The translations under genes were made by a program, and so were the position numbers. From Aliiroseovarius marinus (GTDB lineage: Bacteria; Pseudomonadota; Alphaproteobacteria; Rhodobacterales; Rhodobacteraceae), in the NCBI RefSeq assembly GCF_004360145.1, contig NZ_ML178714.1, positions 141,474 through 205,473 on the forward strand: a DNA stretch of 64,000 bases, written 5' to 3'. The notes under the pieces are model-generated. The model was not told where the DNA came from. It saw only the letters and a list, made by a program, of their open reading frames with translations, and made no database searches. Below, in pieces: positions 9,161-17,528 of this stretch (positions within the stretch are counted from its first letter, which is position 1; each line of letters opens with the position of its first letter).

Positions 9161-9634
9161 ATGTCTTATCTTTCGGATAGGGTGAAACGCGCGGGCAAGG
9201 CTGTTGCCGCTGTGACGCTTGCGATCGCCTTGACGGCTTGTTCCGCAACCTACCGCAATCACGGCTATATGCCGGTGAAAGAAGATGTGGATCTTCTGGT
9301 GGTTGGCAAAGATACCCGTGAAACCGTGACCGAGGCGATTGGCAAGCCGGGGACCGCAGGATTGCTGTCTGACAGCGGGTTTTACTATGTCCGCTCGCGC
9401 TTCGAACACTACCTCTACAATGCCCCGAAAGAGATCGACCGCGAAGTTCTGGCGATCAGCTTTGACGGCAAAGGACGCGTCGAGAATATCGAGCGGTTCG
9501 GTTTGGAAGACGGGCGCGTCATTGTGCTTGAGCGCCGCGTGACCGCCAGCAACATCAAGGGCGTCAGCTTCCTGCGTCAGCTCTTTGGGTCGTTCGGCCG
9601 AATCGACTTGGCAGAACAGCTGGGCGGAAACTAA
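9161..9634 (+). CDS. bamE: SmpA/OmlA (BamE-like) outer-membrane lipoprotein
   Basis: A 157-residue lipoprotein with signal peptide and lipobox LTAC (Cys about residue 27). The mature part has the BamE pattern: YMPVKEDVDLLVVGKDTRETVTEAIGKPGTAG, FYYVRSRFEHYLYNAPKEIDREVLAISFDGKGRVENIERF. BamE is a small subunit of the beta-barrel assembly machine on the periplasmic face of the outer membrane. ATG 9161 is preceded by AGGGGAG. It is divergent from DUF177. It is followed by a terminator, so it is a single-gene unit. Confidence 0.88.
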   Translation: MSYLSDRVKRAGKAVAAVTLAIALTACSATYRNHGYMPVKEDVDLLVVGKDTRETVTEAIGKPGTAGLLSDSGFYYVRSRFEHYLYNAPKEIDREVLAISFDGKGRVENIERFGLEDGRVIVLERRVTASNIKGVSFLRQLFGSFGRIDLAEQLGGN

Positions 9635-9657
9635 ACCTTTCCAAAACCTCGCAAATT

Positions 9658-9683
9658 GGCGTCGGTCTTCCGGCGCCTTTTTC
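9658..9683 (+). terminator. Rho-independent terminator of bamE
   Basis: Stem GGCGTCGG / CCGGCGCC (one G-T wobble), loop TCTT, followed by five T. It lies 24 bases after the bamE stop. Confidence 0.75.
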
Positions 9684-9808
9684 ATGTGCGGGGTAGGGGG
9701 CACAGCTTTCGCTTTCGCAACGTCACCGCTCTGTCATATCTTGTTGCCAGAAGGGCGCATGCGCATATGAATGCAATGGCATTCGCGTGAACCAAGCGGA
9801 GGCACCAC

Positions 9809-10549
9809 ATGCCGATCGGGACGACACCCCGCTATCAAGCGCGGTTTGACGAAACACAGGCTGACATTCTGGCCGCCCAAGCCCTGCGCCATCGGTGTTT
9901 TCGTGGCGGCGAGGGGCTGGACGCTGATCCTTATGACGATATGTGCCGTCACATGCTGGTGGAAGAGGTCTCGACTGGTAAACTTGTCGCCTGCTTCCGG
10001 CTGATGCCCTTTCAGAATGGCACGTCTATCGGTGACAGCTACTCTGCCCAGTTCTACGAGCTGTCGGCCCTGCGCGACTACGACAGCCCGATGATCGAGA
10101 TGGGCCGCTTCTGTATCGACCCAGACGCCCAAGACGGCGCGGATATCCTGCGCGTCGCATGGGGGGCAATGACGCACTATGTGGATCAAGAAAACATCGG
10201 GCTGATGTTCGGCTGTTCGTCTTTTCAGGGCACGGACGAGGCACGCTATCTGGACACATTCGCGCTGCTCCGGGATCGCCATATCGCCCCCAAACGCTGG
10301 TTGCCGCGTGTCAAAGCCCCCAAGGTATTTCGCTTTGCGCAACGCCTGCGCCGTACCCCTGACGCCAAACGCGCCATGCTGGGCTTGCCGCCGCTTCTGC
10401 GCACTTATCTGATGATGGGCGGCTGGGTCTCGGACCATGCGGTGGTGGATCACGACCTGAACACGCTGCATGTGTTTACAGGGGTCGAGATCGCCTCGGT
10501 CCCGCCTGCACGCGCCCGACTTTTGCGCGCGGTGGCCGCGCCCGCTTGA
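9809..10549 (+). CDS. olsB: OlsB-like GNAT acyltransferase (ornithine N-acyltransferase)
   Basis: A 246-residue GNAT-fold protein resembling OlsB, which acylates ornithine from acyl-ACP to lyso-ornithine lipid, and related to autoinducer synthases. Visible landmarks are RYQARFDETQADILAAQALRHRCFRGG at the N-terminus, LVACFRLMPF, the core EMGRFCIDPDAQDGADILRVAWGAM and LMFGCSSFQGTD. A GGAGG ribosome site precedes ATG 9809. The usual partner olsA is not adjacent; uup follows at 31 bases. Family is fairly certain, exact substrate less so. Confidence 0.78.
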   Translation: MPIGTTPRYQARFDETQADILAAQALRHRCFRGGEGLDADPYDDMCRHMLVEEVSTGKLVACFRLMPFQNGTSIGDSYSAQFYELSALRDYDSPMIEMGRFCIDPDAQDGADILRVAWGAMTHYVDQENIGLMFGCSSFQGTDEARYLDTFALLRDRHIAPKRWLPRVKAPKVFRFAQRLRRTPDAKRAMLGLPPLLRTYLMMGGWVSDHAVVDHDLNTLHVFTGVEIASVPPARARLLRAVAAPA

Positions 10550-10580
10550 CCCCAAAGGCACAAGCCCGTAACCCGGCCCT

Positions 10581-12401
10581 ATGGCACGTGTACCCCTTTT
10601 GCAGATGAACGATATCGCTCTGACCTTCGGCGGCGATCCTATCTTTGACGGTTTGGACCTTGTGGTGCAGCCCGGCGACCGCGTGGCGCTGGTGGGGCGC
10701 AACGGGTCGGGCAAGTCGACCCTGATGAAGATCATGGCTGGCATGGTCGAGCCCGACACCGGCACCCGCGTTCTGTCGCCGGGCGTCACCGTGGGCTATA
10801 TGGACCAGCACCCGGACCTGTCCGCTTTCGAGACACTGGGTGAATTCGCTGCCTCGGGCCTTGAGCCGGGACATGACTATCTGGTCGAGCGTGTCGCCGA
10901 AGGGCTGAAAATGAAGCTTGATACGCCGGTCGCGACCGCCTCGGGCGGGGAACGCCGCCGCGCGGCGCTGGCCAAGCTGCTGGCGGAAGCGCCGGAACTC
11001 ATGCTGTTGGACGAACCGACCAACCACCTCGACATTCAGGCCATCGAATGGTTGGAAAACGAGCTGCAACAAACCCGTGCGGGCTTTGTTCTGATCAGCC
11101 ACGACCGCGCCTTCCTGCGCGCGCTGACCCGTGCCACGCTCTGGGTCGACCGGGGGCAGGTGCGCCGTCAGGAGAAGGGGTTTGAGCACTTCGAGGCATG
11201 GCGTGACAAGGTCTGGGAAGACGAAGATCTAAACCGCCACAAGCTGAACCGCAAAATCAAAGCCGAAGCCCGCTGGGCCGTCGAAGGCATCTCGGCCCGG
11301 CGCAAACGCAACCAAGGCCGCCTGCGCGCGCTGCACGCGATGAAAGACGAACGTGCTGCGCAGATAAAACGGCAGGGCACCGCTGAAATGGCGCTGGAAG
11401 CCGGTCCGAAATCTGGCCGCAAGGTGATCGAAGCCAAGGGGATTTCAAAGTCTTACGGCGACAAAGTGATCTTGAAACCCTTCGACCTGCGCGTCATGCG
11501 CGGCGAAACCATCGCCTTTGTCGGCCCTAACGGCGCAGGCAAAACCACGCTTCTGAAAATCCTGACCGGGCAGGAAGACCCGGACACGGGCAGCGTCTCG
11601 CATGGCACGGGTATCGAGATGGCGGTCTTTGACCAAAACCGCTCAACGCTCGACGACAATGCCAGCCTGTGGGAGAACCTAACCTCGGACCCGGAAATGC
11701 GCATCTCGGGCAAATCCGATCAGGTGATGGTGCGGGGCAACCCGAAACATGTGGTCGGCTACCTGAAAGAGTTCCTGTTCTCGGATGAACAAGCCCGCGC
11801 GCCGGTGCGCTCGCTGTCCGGCGGCGAGAAAGCCCGCCTGATCCTTGCCCGCATCATGGCGCGGCAATCCAACCTTCTGGTGCTCGACGAACCGACCAAC
11901 GATCTGGACGTGGAAACGCTGGACCTGCTGCAAGAGCTGATCTCGGGCTTTGATGGCACCGTGCTGGTCGTCAGCCACGACCGTGATTTCCTGGATCGCG
12001 TGGCTGAGCGTACGATTGCAATGGAAGGCAACGGGGTCGCCACGGCCTATGCGGGCGGCTGGTCAGATTATCGTGCGCAACGTCAGGAAGACGAGGCTCC
12101 GGCAGCGAAGAAATCTGAGAAACCCAAAGCGCCTGCGAAAGACAAACCCAAGATCCAGCAAGCCGCTTCCGGCCTTAGCTTCACCGAAAAACACCGGCTC
12201 GAAGCGCTGCCCGGCGAAATGGACCGTCTGACGGCCGAGATCGCCAAGCTGGAAGAGTTCCTGATGGACCCGGATCTATTCACCAAGGAACCCGTGAAAT
12301 TCAAGAAAGCCTCGGAAGGTCTGGCCGAACGCCAACAGAAACTTGCCGCCGCCGAAGAAGAATGGCTTGAACTTGAGGAAAAAGCCGAAGCGGCCAGCTA
12401 A
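10581..12401 (+). CDS. uup: ABC-F ATPase, Uup type
   Basis: A soluble ABC-F protein of 606 residues with two nucleotide-binding domains and no membrane segments. Domain 1 has GRNGSGKST, SGGERRRAAL and LLDEPTNHLD; domain 2 has GPNGAGKTT, LSGGEKARL and VLDEPTNDLD. A basic linker and a C-terminal coiled coil (about residues 530-606) mark the Uup subgroup, linked to ribosome function and to transposon precise excision. It follows olsB closely and may be co-transcribed. It ends just before a repeat element and the convergent mttB. Confidence 0.93.
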   Translation: MARVPLLQMNDIALTFGGDPIFDGLDLVVQPGDRVALVGRNGSGKSTLMKIMAGMVEPDTGTRVLSPGVTVGYMDQHPDLSAFETLGEFAASGLEPGHDYLVERVAEGLKMKLDTPVATASGGERRRAALAKLLAEAPELMLLDEPTNHLDIQAIEWLENELQQTRAGFVLISHDRAFLRALTRATLWVDRGQVRRQEKGFEHFEAWRDKVWEDEDLNRHKLNRKIKAEARWAVEGISARRKRNQGRLRALHAMKDERAAQIKRQGTAEMALEAGPKSGRKVIEAKGISKSYGDKVILKPFDLRVMRGETIAFVGPNGAGKTTLLKILTGQEDPDTGSVSHGTGIEMAVFDQNRSTLDDNASLWENLTSDPEMRISGKSDQVMVRGNPKHVVGYLKEFLFSDEQARAPVRSLSGGEKARLILARIMARQSNLLVLDEPTNDLDVETLDLLQELISGFDGTVLVVSHDRDFLDRVAERTIAMEGNGVATAYAGGWSDYRAQRQEDEAPAAKKSEKPKAPAKDKPKIQQAASGLSFTEKHRLEALPGEMDRLTAEIAKLEEFLMDPDLFTKEPVKFKKASEGLAERQQKLAAAEEEWLELEEKAEAAS

Positions 12402-12404
12402 CGC

Positions 12405-12455
12405 ATTTTCTTGTCAAAAATATCCTGCGGGGGCCCGGGGGTGCAAAACCCCCGG
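12405..12455 (+). repeat. Intergenic repeat family, copy 1
   Basis: The end module ATTTTCTTG (12405-12413) is followed by AAAAATATCC and G-rich sequence. Then comes a hairpin with perfect 7-base arms, CCGGGGG (12435-12441) and CCCCCGG (12449-12455). It fills most of the convergent gap between uup and mttB, where a two-way terminator would fit. Confidence 0.7.
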
Positions 12456-12478
12456 TCCTGATCTTGCATATTCGGCGC

Positions 12479-14017
12479 CTACTTCGGCAGATGGATATTG
12501 AACCGCGCGCGGATTGCCGCGTCCACCTCCGGGTCCAGATGCGCACGTGAACGTTCCGCCAAGATGGCCTCTTTCCGCGCCTTGGCCGCCTGCACCAGAT
12601 CGGGCTTGCCGACCTCGGCCCATTCCTTGGGCGACGTGCGGTCGCCAAGGGTGGGATAGACATATTCCGTCTGCATCAAGCTTAGCGTCTGATCCTCGCC
12701 CAGATAATGCCCCGGCCCGCCCAGACAGACCGACCGCATCATATCCAGACTAACCGCATCCTCGGTCACCTCGATCCCGCGCACACAGCGCAAGGCCTGC
12801 CCGATGATATCGTCCCCAAGGATCAGGCTTTCATGGCAAAAGCCCAGAAGGGACGCGTGCATGCCCGCGGCCTCGTAGACCATGTTCAGCCCCGACAGAC
12901 CGGCCATCACGTTCGAGCACATCTGCTCCCACCCGGCTTGCATGTCGGGCAATTTCGCGTCCGAGAACCCGGCAGCCGCGCCGCCTGGCAGGCCATAGAA
13001 CTGATGCATCTGCGCGCAACCCGCGGTCATCAACGCCTGTTCGCCCGATCCGCCGGACATTGCGCCAGACCGAAGGTCGACCACGAAGGGCCAAGTGCCG
13101 AAGATCGCCGGATGCCCCGGTTTGATCGCGTTCACATAGACCACGCCCGCCAAGCATTCCGCCACGGCCTGCACGATCGCGCCTGCCAGCGTGGGCGGGG
13201 CGGTGGCGGTGGCCATGCCAGCGGACAGCAGCAAGACAGGCATGCCTGCGGCGATGACCTTCTCCATCACCTCGCAGCTTTCGGTGGCGAATTTCATCGG
13301 CGGAACAACGAAACAGTTGGAGTTCGACACGAAGGGACGCGCGCGCCAATTGTCTTCGCCGCCAGCGATCATGTGCAACAGCTCGATCCCGTCATCGACG
13401 AAATCCGGCTCGGTGAAGGACACGCCGATGTGTTTCTTGGTCCCGGTCACGCTGGCATAGATCGAGTTCAGGTCCATTTCCCGGTTGTCGGGAATGTCGC
13501 GGCACACCATTGGGCGCTGCAGAAAGTGGATGTTGTCCAGCTGGTCCACGATCCGCGCGGCGTCGTGCAGGTCTTGCACGGTGCTGTCGCGGTATTCGCG
13601 CCCGTCCACATCGACCATATGCACCGCTGCCCCCGCCGTGCCGTAATGCACGCGAGACCCTGCCAGGTTCAGGTCATGCTGCGGATCGCGCGCGCAGAGG
13701 GTGATGTTCTTGGCGGCCTTGGACAGCATGTCCTCGACCAAGGCGCGGGGGAAGCGTAGACGCCCGTCATCGCCCAGAATGGCGCCGGCTTTGGTCATAA
13801 TCTCGACGCCGGACGGGGGGGCGTCGGCCAGACCGATCTGCTCGAGCGCGTCCAGGGCGGCTTGGTGAATGCGCTCCATGCCTTCCGGGGTGAGGGGCTT
13901 ATATGTGCCGCCTTCAAGGCCGGCGCGTACGGGGCGCGAATCCTTGGCCAAAGGCGCTGCGCGAAGGGCTTGGCGGGCCTGACGGCCGCCCGCGCGGCGC
14001 GAAGTTCTTGCTGTCAT
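12479..14017 (-). CDS. MttB-family (non-pyrrolysine) methyltransferase
   Basis: A 512-residue member of the trimethylamine methyltransferase MttB superfamily (COG5598), TIM-barrel corrinoid methyltransferases. Recognisable blocks are PLTPEGMERIHQAALDALEQIGL, TYGTAGAAVHMVDVDG-like barrel strands and VYEAAGMHASLLGFCHES. The frame has no internal TAG, so it lacks the pyrrolysine of true MttB; such homologues demethylate other quaternary amines such as glycine betaine. No corrinoid protein gene is adjacent. The soxBDAG operon 25 kb away would fit methylamine or betaine catabolism, but the substrate is not shown by sequence. A short Arg-rich ORF lies 47 bases upstream. Confidence 0.88.
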   Translation of the reverse strand: MTARTSRRAGGRQARQALRAAPLAKDSRPVRAGLEGGTYKPLTPEGMERIHQAALDALEQIGLADAPPSGVEIMTKAGAILGDDGRLRFPRALVEDMLSKAAKNITLCARDPQHDLNLAGSRVHYGTAGAAVHMVDVDGREYRDSTVQDLHDAARIVDQLDNIHFLQRPMVCRDIPDNREMDLNSIYASVTGTKKHIGVSFTEPDFVDDGIELLHMIAGGEDNWRARPFVSNSNCFVVPPMKFATESCEVMEKVIAAGMPVLLLSAGMATATAPPTLAGAIVQAVAECLAGVVYVNAIKPGHPAIFGTWPFVVDLRSGAMSGGSGEQALMTAGCAQMHQFYGLPGGAAAGFSDAKLPDMQAGWEQMCSNVMAGLSGLNMVYEAAGMHASLLGFCHESLILGDDIIGQALRCVRGIEVTEDAVSLDMMRSVCLGGPGHYLGEDQTLSLMQTEYVYPTLGDRTSPKEWAEVGKPDLVQAAKARKEAILAERSRAHLDPEVDAAIRARFNIHLPK

Positions 14018-14064
14018 ATGTGGGGTGTCCTTGCTGCAGTATTGTCAATTTCTGGGAAAAGACA

Positions 14065-14151
14065 TCAGCAGGGGCGGCCACGTGCTGCACGACCACGCTC
14101 GGCGCCAATGGTGCGCACAACGATCGAGATTTTCCAATCCAGTCGATCCAT
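14065..14151 (-). CDS. 28-residue Arg-rich upstream ORF (possible leader peptide)
   Basis: A short reading frame in the 242-base gap upstream of mttB. ATG 14151 is preceded by a near-perfect GGAGGA seven bases away, better than the site of mttB itself. The peptide starts MDRLDWKISIVVRTIGAE and ends RGRAARGRPC, with six Arg in its second half and a terminal Cys, then TGA. The stop is 47 bases before mttB. It could be a regulatory leader peptide or a small protein. No attenuator hairpin is obvious. Confidence 0.45.
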   Translation of the reverse strand: MDRLDWKISIVVRTIGAERGRAARGRPC

Positions 14152-14259
14152 AGGGTTCCTCCACAGTGTTAACTATCGAAGACGAAAGCCGGGGATTCTA
14201 TTCCGTTTGCGTCATTCAATATGCCGCTTTCTGAACCCAATCGGGTGGTGAGGAAGTGG

Positions 14260-14994
14260 TCAGGACCACGCGACCATCACAACGGCGGCATAGTGGGCAG
14301 CGGCCCCCAGAAGAACATGAACATGCCAGATCGCCCGGTTGAAAGGCCAATGCTCGCGCAGGTGAAACAGCGTGCCGATGGTGAACAGAAACCCTCCGCC
14401 CACCAAAAGGATCAGCACCCCAAGGCTGACGCTGGCCAGAAGCGGACCGATCATCAGAACGCCCATCCAGCCCAGCATCAGGGTCAGCATGAAGCCCGTC
14501 CGTTCGAACCGGCAGAGGAAAAAGAGCTTTAGCGTCATGCCAAACAGCGCCACCGTCCAGATCAGGGCCGCCCAAGCCACGCCGGTGGTCCCGCCGATCC
14601 CGATTAGCGCGATGGGCGTATAGGTGGCCGCGATAAAAAGAAAAATCGCCGCATGATCAAAGCGGCGAAGGACGGAACGGGCGGATGTGTGCAGGGTCAT
14701 GTTATAGGCAGCGGACAGGCCAAAGCTGGCGACCATTCCGATGCCATAGACCAAAAGCGGTGGCAGATGCCCCATCGGCGCGTCGCCCGAGGCCCAAAGG
14801 ATCAGCGTGATCGAGCCGATCAGCGCAGCGATCACCCCCAGCCCATGCACGACCCCATCGGCGACGTATTCGCGAAAAGTGAAGTGCTGCCCGAAACCAT
14901 GACGCTCGGGCAGAGTGTCAGTGTGGTGGGCGGTACAGCTGTCCGACAGGTTTTCAGTGTAGCGGCCCAGAAAATGTTCACGGAAACGATCCAT
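14260..14994 (-). CDS. Hemolysin III / PAQR-family membrane protein
   Basis: A 244-residue inner-membrane protein with about seven hydrophobic helices, preceded by a polar ~40-residue N-terminus. Family features are the motif SAAYNMTLH, HAAIFLFIAATYTPIAL, and the C-terminal HxxxH-like WHVHVLLGAAAHY that forms a metal site in the PAQR/CREST superfamily. The activity in bacteria is not settled; the haemolysin name is historical. ATG 14994 has GAGAGGG upstream. It lies between mttB and the PLP decarboxylase, same strand, with wide gaps on both sides. Confidence 0.88.
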   Translation of the reverse strand: MDRFREHFLGRYTENLSDSCTAHHTDTLPERHGFGQHFTFREYVADGVVHGLGVIAALIGSITLILWASGDAPMGHLPPLLVYGIGMVASFGLSAAYNMTLHTSARSVLRRFDHAAIFLFIAATYTPIALIGIGGTTGVAWAALIWTVALFGMTLKLFFLCRFERTGFMLTLMLGWMGVLMIGPLLASVSLGVLILLVGGGFLFTIGTLFHLREHWPFNRAIWHVHVLLGAAAHYAAVVMVAWS

Positions 14995-15140
14995 GTGAAT
15001 ACCCTCTCTCGCTTGCCTCTAATATAAGGGGCGATACAGGCTTGGGTGTGCCGGGCTTTGGTCAATAAAATGTCAGATGCCCGTGACACCAGCCTCTATA
15101 GGATAGAGCATAGTCACGAAAATGTAAAGATTTCCTGACC

Positions 15141-16538
15141 TTACAGATCGTGCGCGAGTTCGGACAGAACCGCGGGGATGGTCATCACATCCTCTCGCGT
15201 GCAGGTGAACTGTCCTACAGAGACGCGAATGACGAATTGTCCGTCGTGATGTGTCTGGGTCAGATAAATGCGCCCATCGCGGTTTACACGCTCTAACAGC
15301 TCGGCGGTATTGGCGTCATCCTTGTAGCGGAAGCTAAACAGCGAGAGGATCGGGGGCGTAGTGATCTCGAACCCGGGCAGGGCGGAGATGGCATCGCAGG
15401 CCTCGTTCGCCCACGCGACGTGATTGCGGATGCGGGTGCGCAGGCCGGACAGGCCTTCGGCGCGCAAGAGGAACCAGATTTTCAACGCGCGGAAGCGGCG
15501 GCCAAGGGGCAGGGTCCATTCGTTATAGTTCACGATCTCGTCCGCGCCTTGGGTCTTCAGATACTCAGGCCGCAGCCCCATCGCGCCGATCTGCGGTCCG
15601 GGGTTGCGCAGGAACTGCACGGCGCAATCGAACTGCGCACCCAGCCACTTATGCGGGTTGAAGATGATGCTGTCCGCATCCTCGATCCCGGCCCAGAGGT
15701 GGCGGAATTCCTCGCAGATCATCGCGGACCCGGCCCAGGCTGCATCCACATGAACGGTCAGCCCGTGGCTGTGGGCCACCTTGATACAGGCCGCAATGTC
15801 GTCACACGCCCCGATCGAGGTGCCGCCTACGCACAGTACGACACCAGCAGGTTTGCGCCCGGCAGCAATGTCTTCGCGGATCAAGCGATCCAGTGCGTCT
15901 GGATCCATTGACCATGTGGGGTGGCCAGGAATTGTTGGCACCTTCACCAAATTGTCCTGCCCGATCCCGGACAAGCGCACCGCCTTGTCGACGCTGGAAT
16001 GGGTCTGCGCGCTGGCATAGATACGCAGCTGCGGCGCGCCCGACAGGCCTTTGGTGATGCCGGTGTGTCCTAGCGCCAGCTCACGCATCGTCGTCACGGC
16101 GGAAAACGTCGCGGTCGTCGCGCTGTCATGGATGGTGCCGGTGAAGTCAGCGGGCAATCCAAGCCCGTCGCGCAGCCAGCGGATCACCAGTTCCTCCATT
16201 TCATTGGCGGCAGGCGCGGTTTGCCACAGCATCGCTTGGGCGGACATGGCATTGGCCAGTTGCTCGGCCAGCATCGAGGCAGGCGCAGCATTCGCTGGGA
16301 AATAGGCAAAGAAACGCGGGTGCTGCCAATGGGTCATGGCGTCGGGCACAAGCTGGGTGAAATCGTCGAAAATGGTCTCGATCGCTTCCGGGGCTTCGGG
16401 CACAGGGGCTTCGATCTTGGCCAGAAACTCCCCCGGTGCAATGTCGGGGCGCACCGGGCGATCACGCAGGCCTGCATGATAGTCGCGCGCCCAATCGGCA
16501 GCGCGTTTTTGCCAGTCGGCCAGATCATCGTAGTTCAT
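15141..16538 (-). CDS. PLP-dependent group II decarboxylase, aromatic amino acid type
   Basis: A 465-residue pyridoxal-phosphate enzyme of the DDC/tyrosine decarboxylase group. The PLP lysine is in SIIFNPHKWLGAQFDC (about residue 297), the ring-contacting Asp in VHVDAAWAGSA, and the N-terminal HPRFFAYFPANAAPASMLAEQL and SATTATFSAVTTMREL blocks match the aromatic-L-amino-acid decarboxylase family. The likely reaction is decarboxylation of an aromatic amino acid to its amine, but substrate cannot be read from sequence. ATG 16538 has GGGAGCTCC just upstream. A palindrome lies in the promoter region. It is not in a biosynthetic cluster. Confidence 0.88.
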   Translation of the reverse strand: MNYDDLADWQKRAADWARDYHAGLRDRPVRPDIAPGEFLAKIEAPVPEAPEAIETIFDDFTQLVPDAMTHWQHPRFFAYFPANAAPASMLAEQLANAMSAQAMLWQTAPAANEMEELVIRWLRDGLGLPADFTGTIHDSATTATFSAVTTMRELALGHTGITKGLSGAPQLRIYASAQTHSSVDKAVRLSGIGQDNLVKVPTIPGHPTWSMDPDALDRLIREDIAAGRKPAGVVLCVGGTSIGACDDIAACIKVAHSHGLTVHVDAAWAGSAMICEEFRHLWAGIEDADSIIFNPHKWLGAQFDCAVQFLRNPGPQIGAMGLRPEYLKTQGADEIVNYNEWTLPLGRRFRALKIWFLLRAEGLSGLRTRIRNHVAWANEACDAISALPGFEITTPPILSLFSFRYKDDANTAELLERVNRDGRIYLTQTHHDGQFVIRVSVGQFTCTREDVMTIPAVLSELAHDL

Positions 16539-16554
16539 CGGGAGCTCCTGCGCT

Positions 16555-16574
16555 ATTTAATTGCGATGTTAAAT
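16555..16574. promoter_or_regulatory. AT-rich palindrome upstream of the decarboxylase
   Basis: Arms ATTTAA (16555-16560) and TTAAAT (16569-16574) with an 8-base centre, 17-36 bases before the decarboxylase ATG, where promoter or operator elements are expected. No regulator gene is adjacent. Weak evidence. Confidence 0.25.
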
Positions 16575-16599
16575 ATATGGGCTGCTCTGTCAAGATATG

Positions 16600-16625
16600 A
16601 AAAACCCCGACGCGAGGGCCGGGGC
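16600..16625 (-). terminator. Rho-independent terminator of tpiA
   Basis: On the minus strand CCCCG pairs with CGGGG around a GC-rich loop, followed by five T. It lies about 25 bases downstream of the tpiA stop. Confidence 0.65.
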
Positions 16626-16650
16626 TTGGACATCTGATGTGTGTCGCGGA

Positions 16651-17397
16651 TCAGGCTGCGGACAGTGCCGTGATGATCTGGCCGAAATCCTCGGCCTTCA
16701 GACTAGCGCCACCCACAAGCGCGCCGTCTACGTTCGAGACACCAAAGATCTCGGCCGCGTTGCTGGGCTTCACCGAACCACCATAAAGGATGCGGGTCGA
16801 CAGGCCGACGCCATCGCCAAAGCGGCGCACCAGACGGTCACGGATGAAGTCATGTACTTCGCCGATCTGATCCAGCGTAGGCACTTTCCCGGTGCCAATC
16901 GCCCAAATGGGTTCATAGGCGACAATCAGGTTCTCGGCTGTCACCTGATCTGGGATCGAGCCCGCCAGCTGTCCGCCAATGATATCCAGCGTGTTGTTCG
17001 CCTCGCGCTCTTCCAAGCTTTCGCCGCAGCAGATCACAGTCTTCAGGCCGGCCTCGATGGCGGCGCGGGCTTTCTGGCGCACGTCTGTGTCGCTTTCATG
17101 GTGATCTTCGCGGCGCTCCGAATGGCCTAGGATCACATAGCTTGCGCCCGCGTCCTTTAGCATCTGGGCCGAGATGTCGCCCGTATGCGCCCCGGTTTCT
17201 GCTGCGTGGCAATCCTGCCCGCCGATGGCGATGGTGTCGCCGCTGGCCGAGGCTGCGCGGTGGATCAATGTGGCAGGGGGGCAGATCAGGATATCGCAAT
17301 TGGCCTCCCCGAAGCCCTGCGCCAGCGCGTCCAGCTCGGCCAGGTTGCCCTGCAGGCCGTTCATTTTCCAATTGCCTGCTGCCAGTTTCCGCCGCAT
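16651..17397 (-). CDS. tpiA: Triosephosphate isomerase
   Basis: Interconverts dihydroxyacetone phosphate and glyceraldehyde 3-phosphate. I start it at ATG 17397 ([14 protein letters not shown]), which has GAGGGAG upstream and the canonical TIM N-terminus; the frame open further upstream is not coding-like. It has 248 residues. The catalytic residues are visible: Asn-Lys in GNWKMNG, His in ILGHSERR and Glu in [12 protein letters not shown]; the phosphate loop is [15 protein letters not shown]. It has its own terminator and is a single-gene unit. Confidence 0.97.
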   Translation of the reverse strand: MRRKLAAGNWKMNGLQGNLAELDALAQGFGEANCDILICPPATLIHRAASASGDTIAIGGQDCHAAETGAHTGDISAQMLKDAGASYVILGHSERREDHHESDTDVRQKARAAIEAGLKTVICCGESLEEREANNTLDIIGGQLAGSIPDQVTAENLIVAYEPIWAIGTGKVPTLDQIGEVHDFIRDRLVRRFGDGVGLSTRILYGGSVKPSNAAEIFGVSNVDGALVGGASLKAEDFGQIITALSAA

Positions 17398-17528
17398 GTC
17401 GATCTCCCTCGTCTTGTTCGGTCCGTTTTCCATTGCGGCGCGCGGGGCGTCAAGCCCTGCGGCTATTTTGCCGTTGAACCGTGGGGAGTGTGCTGTAGAA
17501 GCGGGCAAGTTTATTCACGAGGTCCCCG

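Noticed and set aside
12479-14017. Pyrrolysine-containing true MttB
   Set aside because: No in-frame TAG inside the gene; the only TAG is the natural stop.
15141-16538. Biosynthetic gene cluster around the PLP decarboxylase and 2OG oxygenase
   Set aside because: They are separated by tpiA, on opposite strands, with no carrier protein, ligase or transporter nearby.
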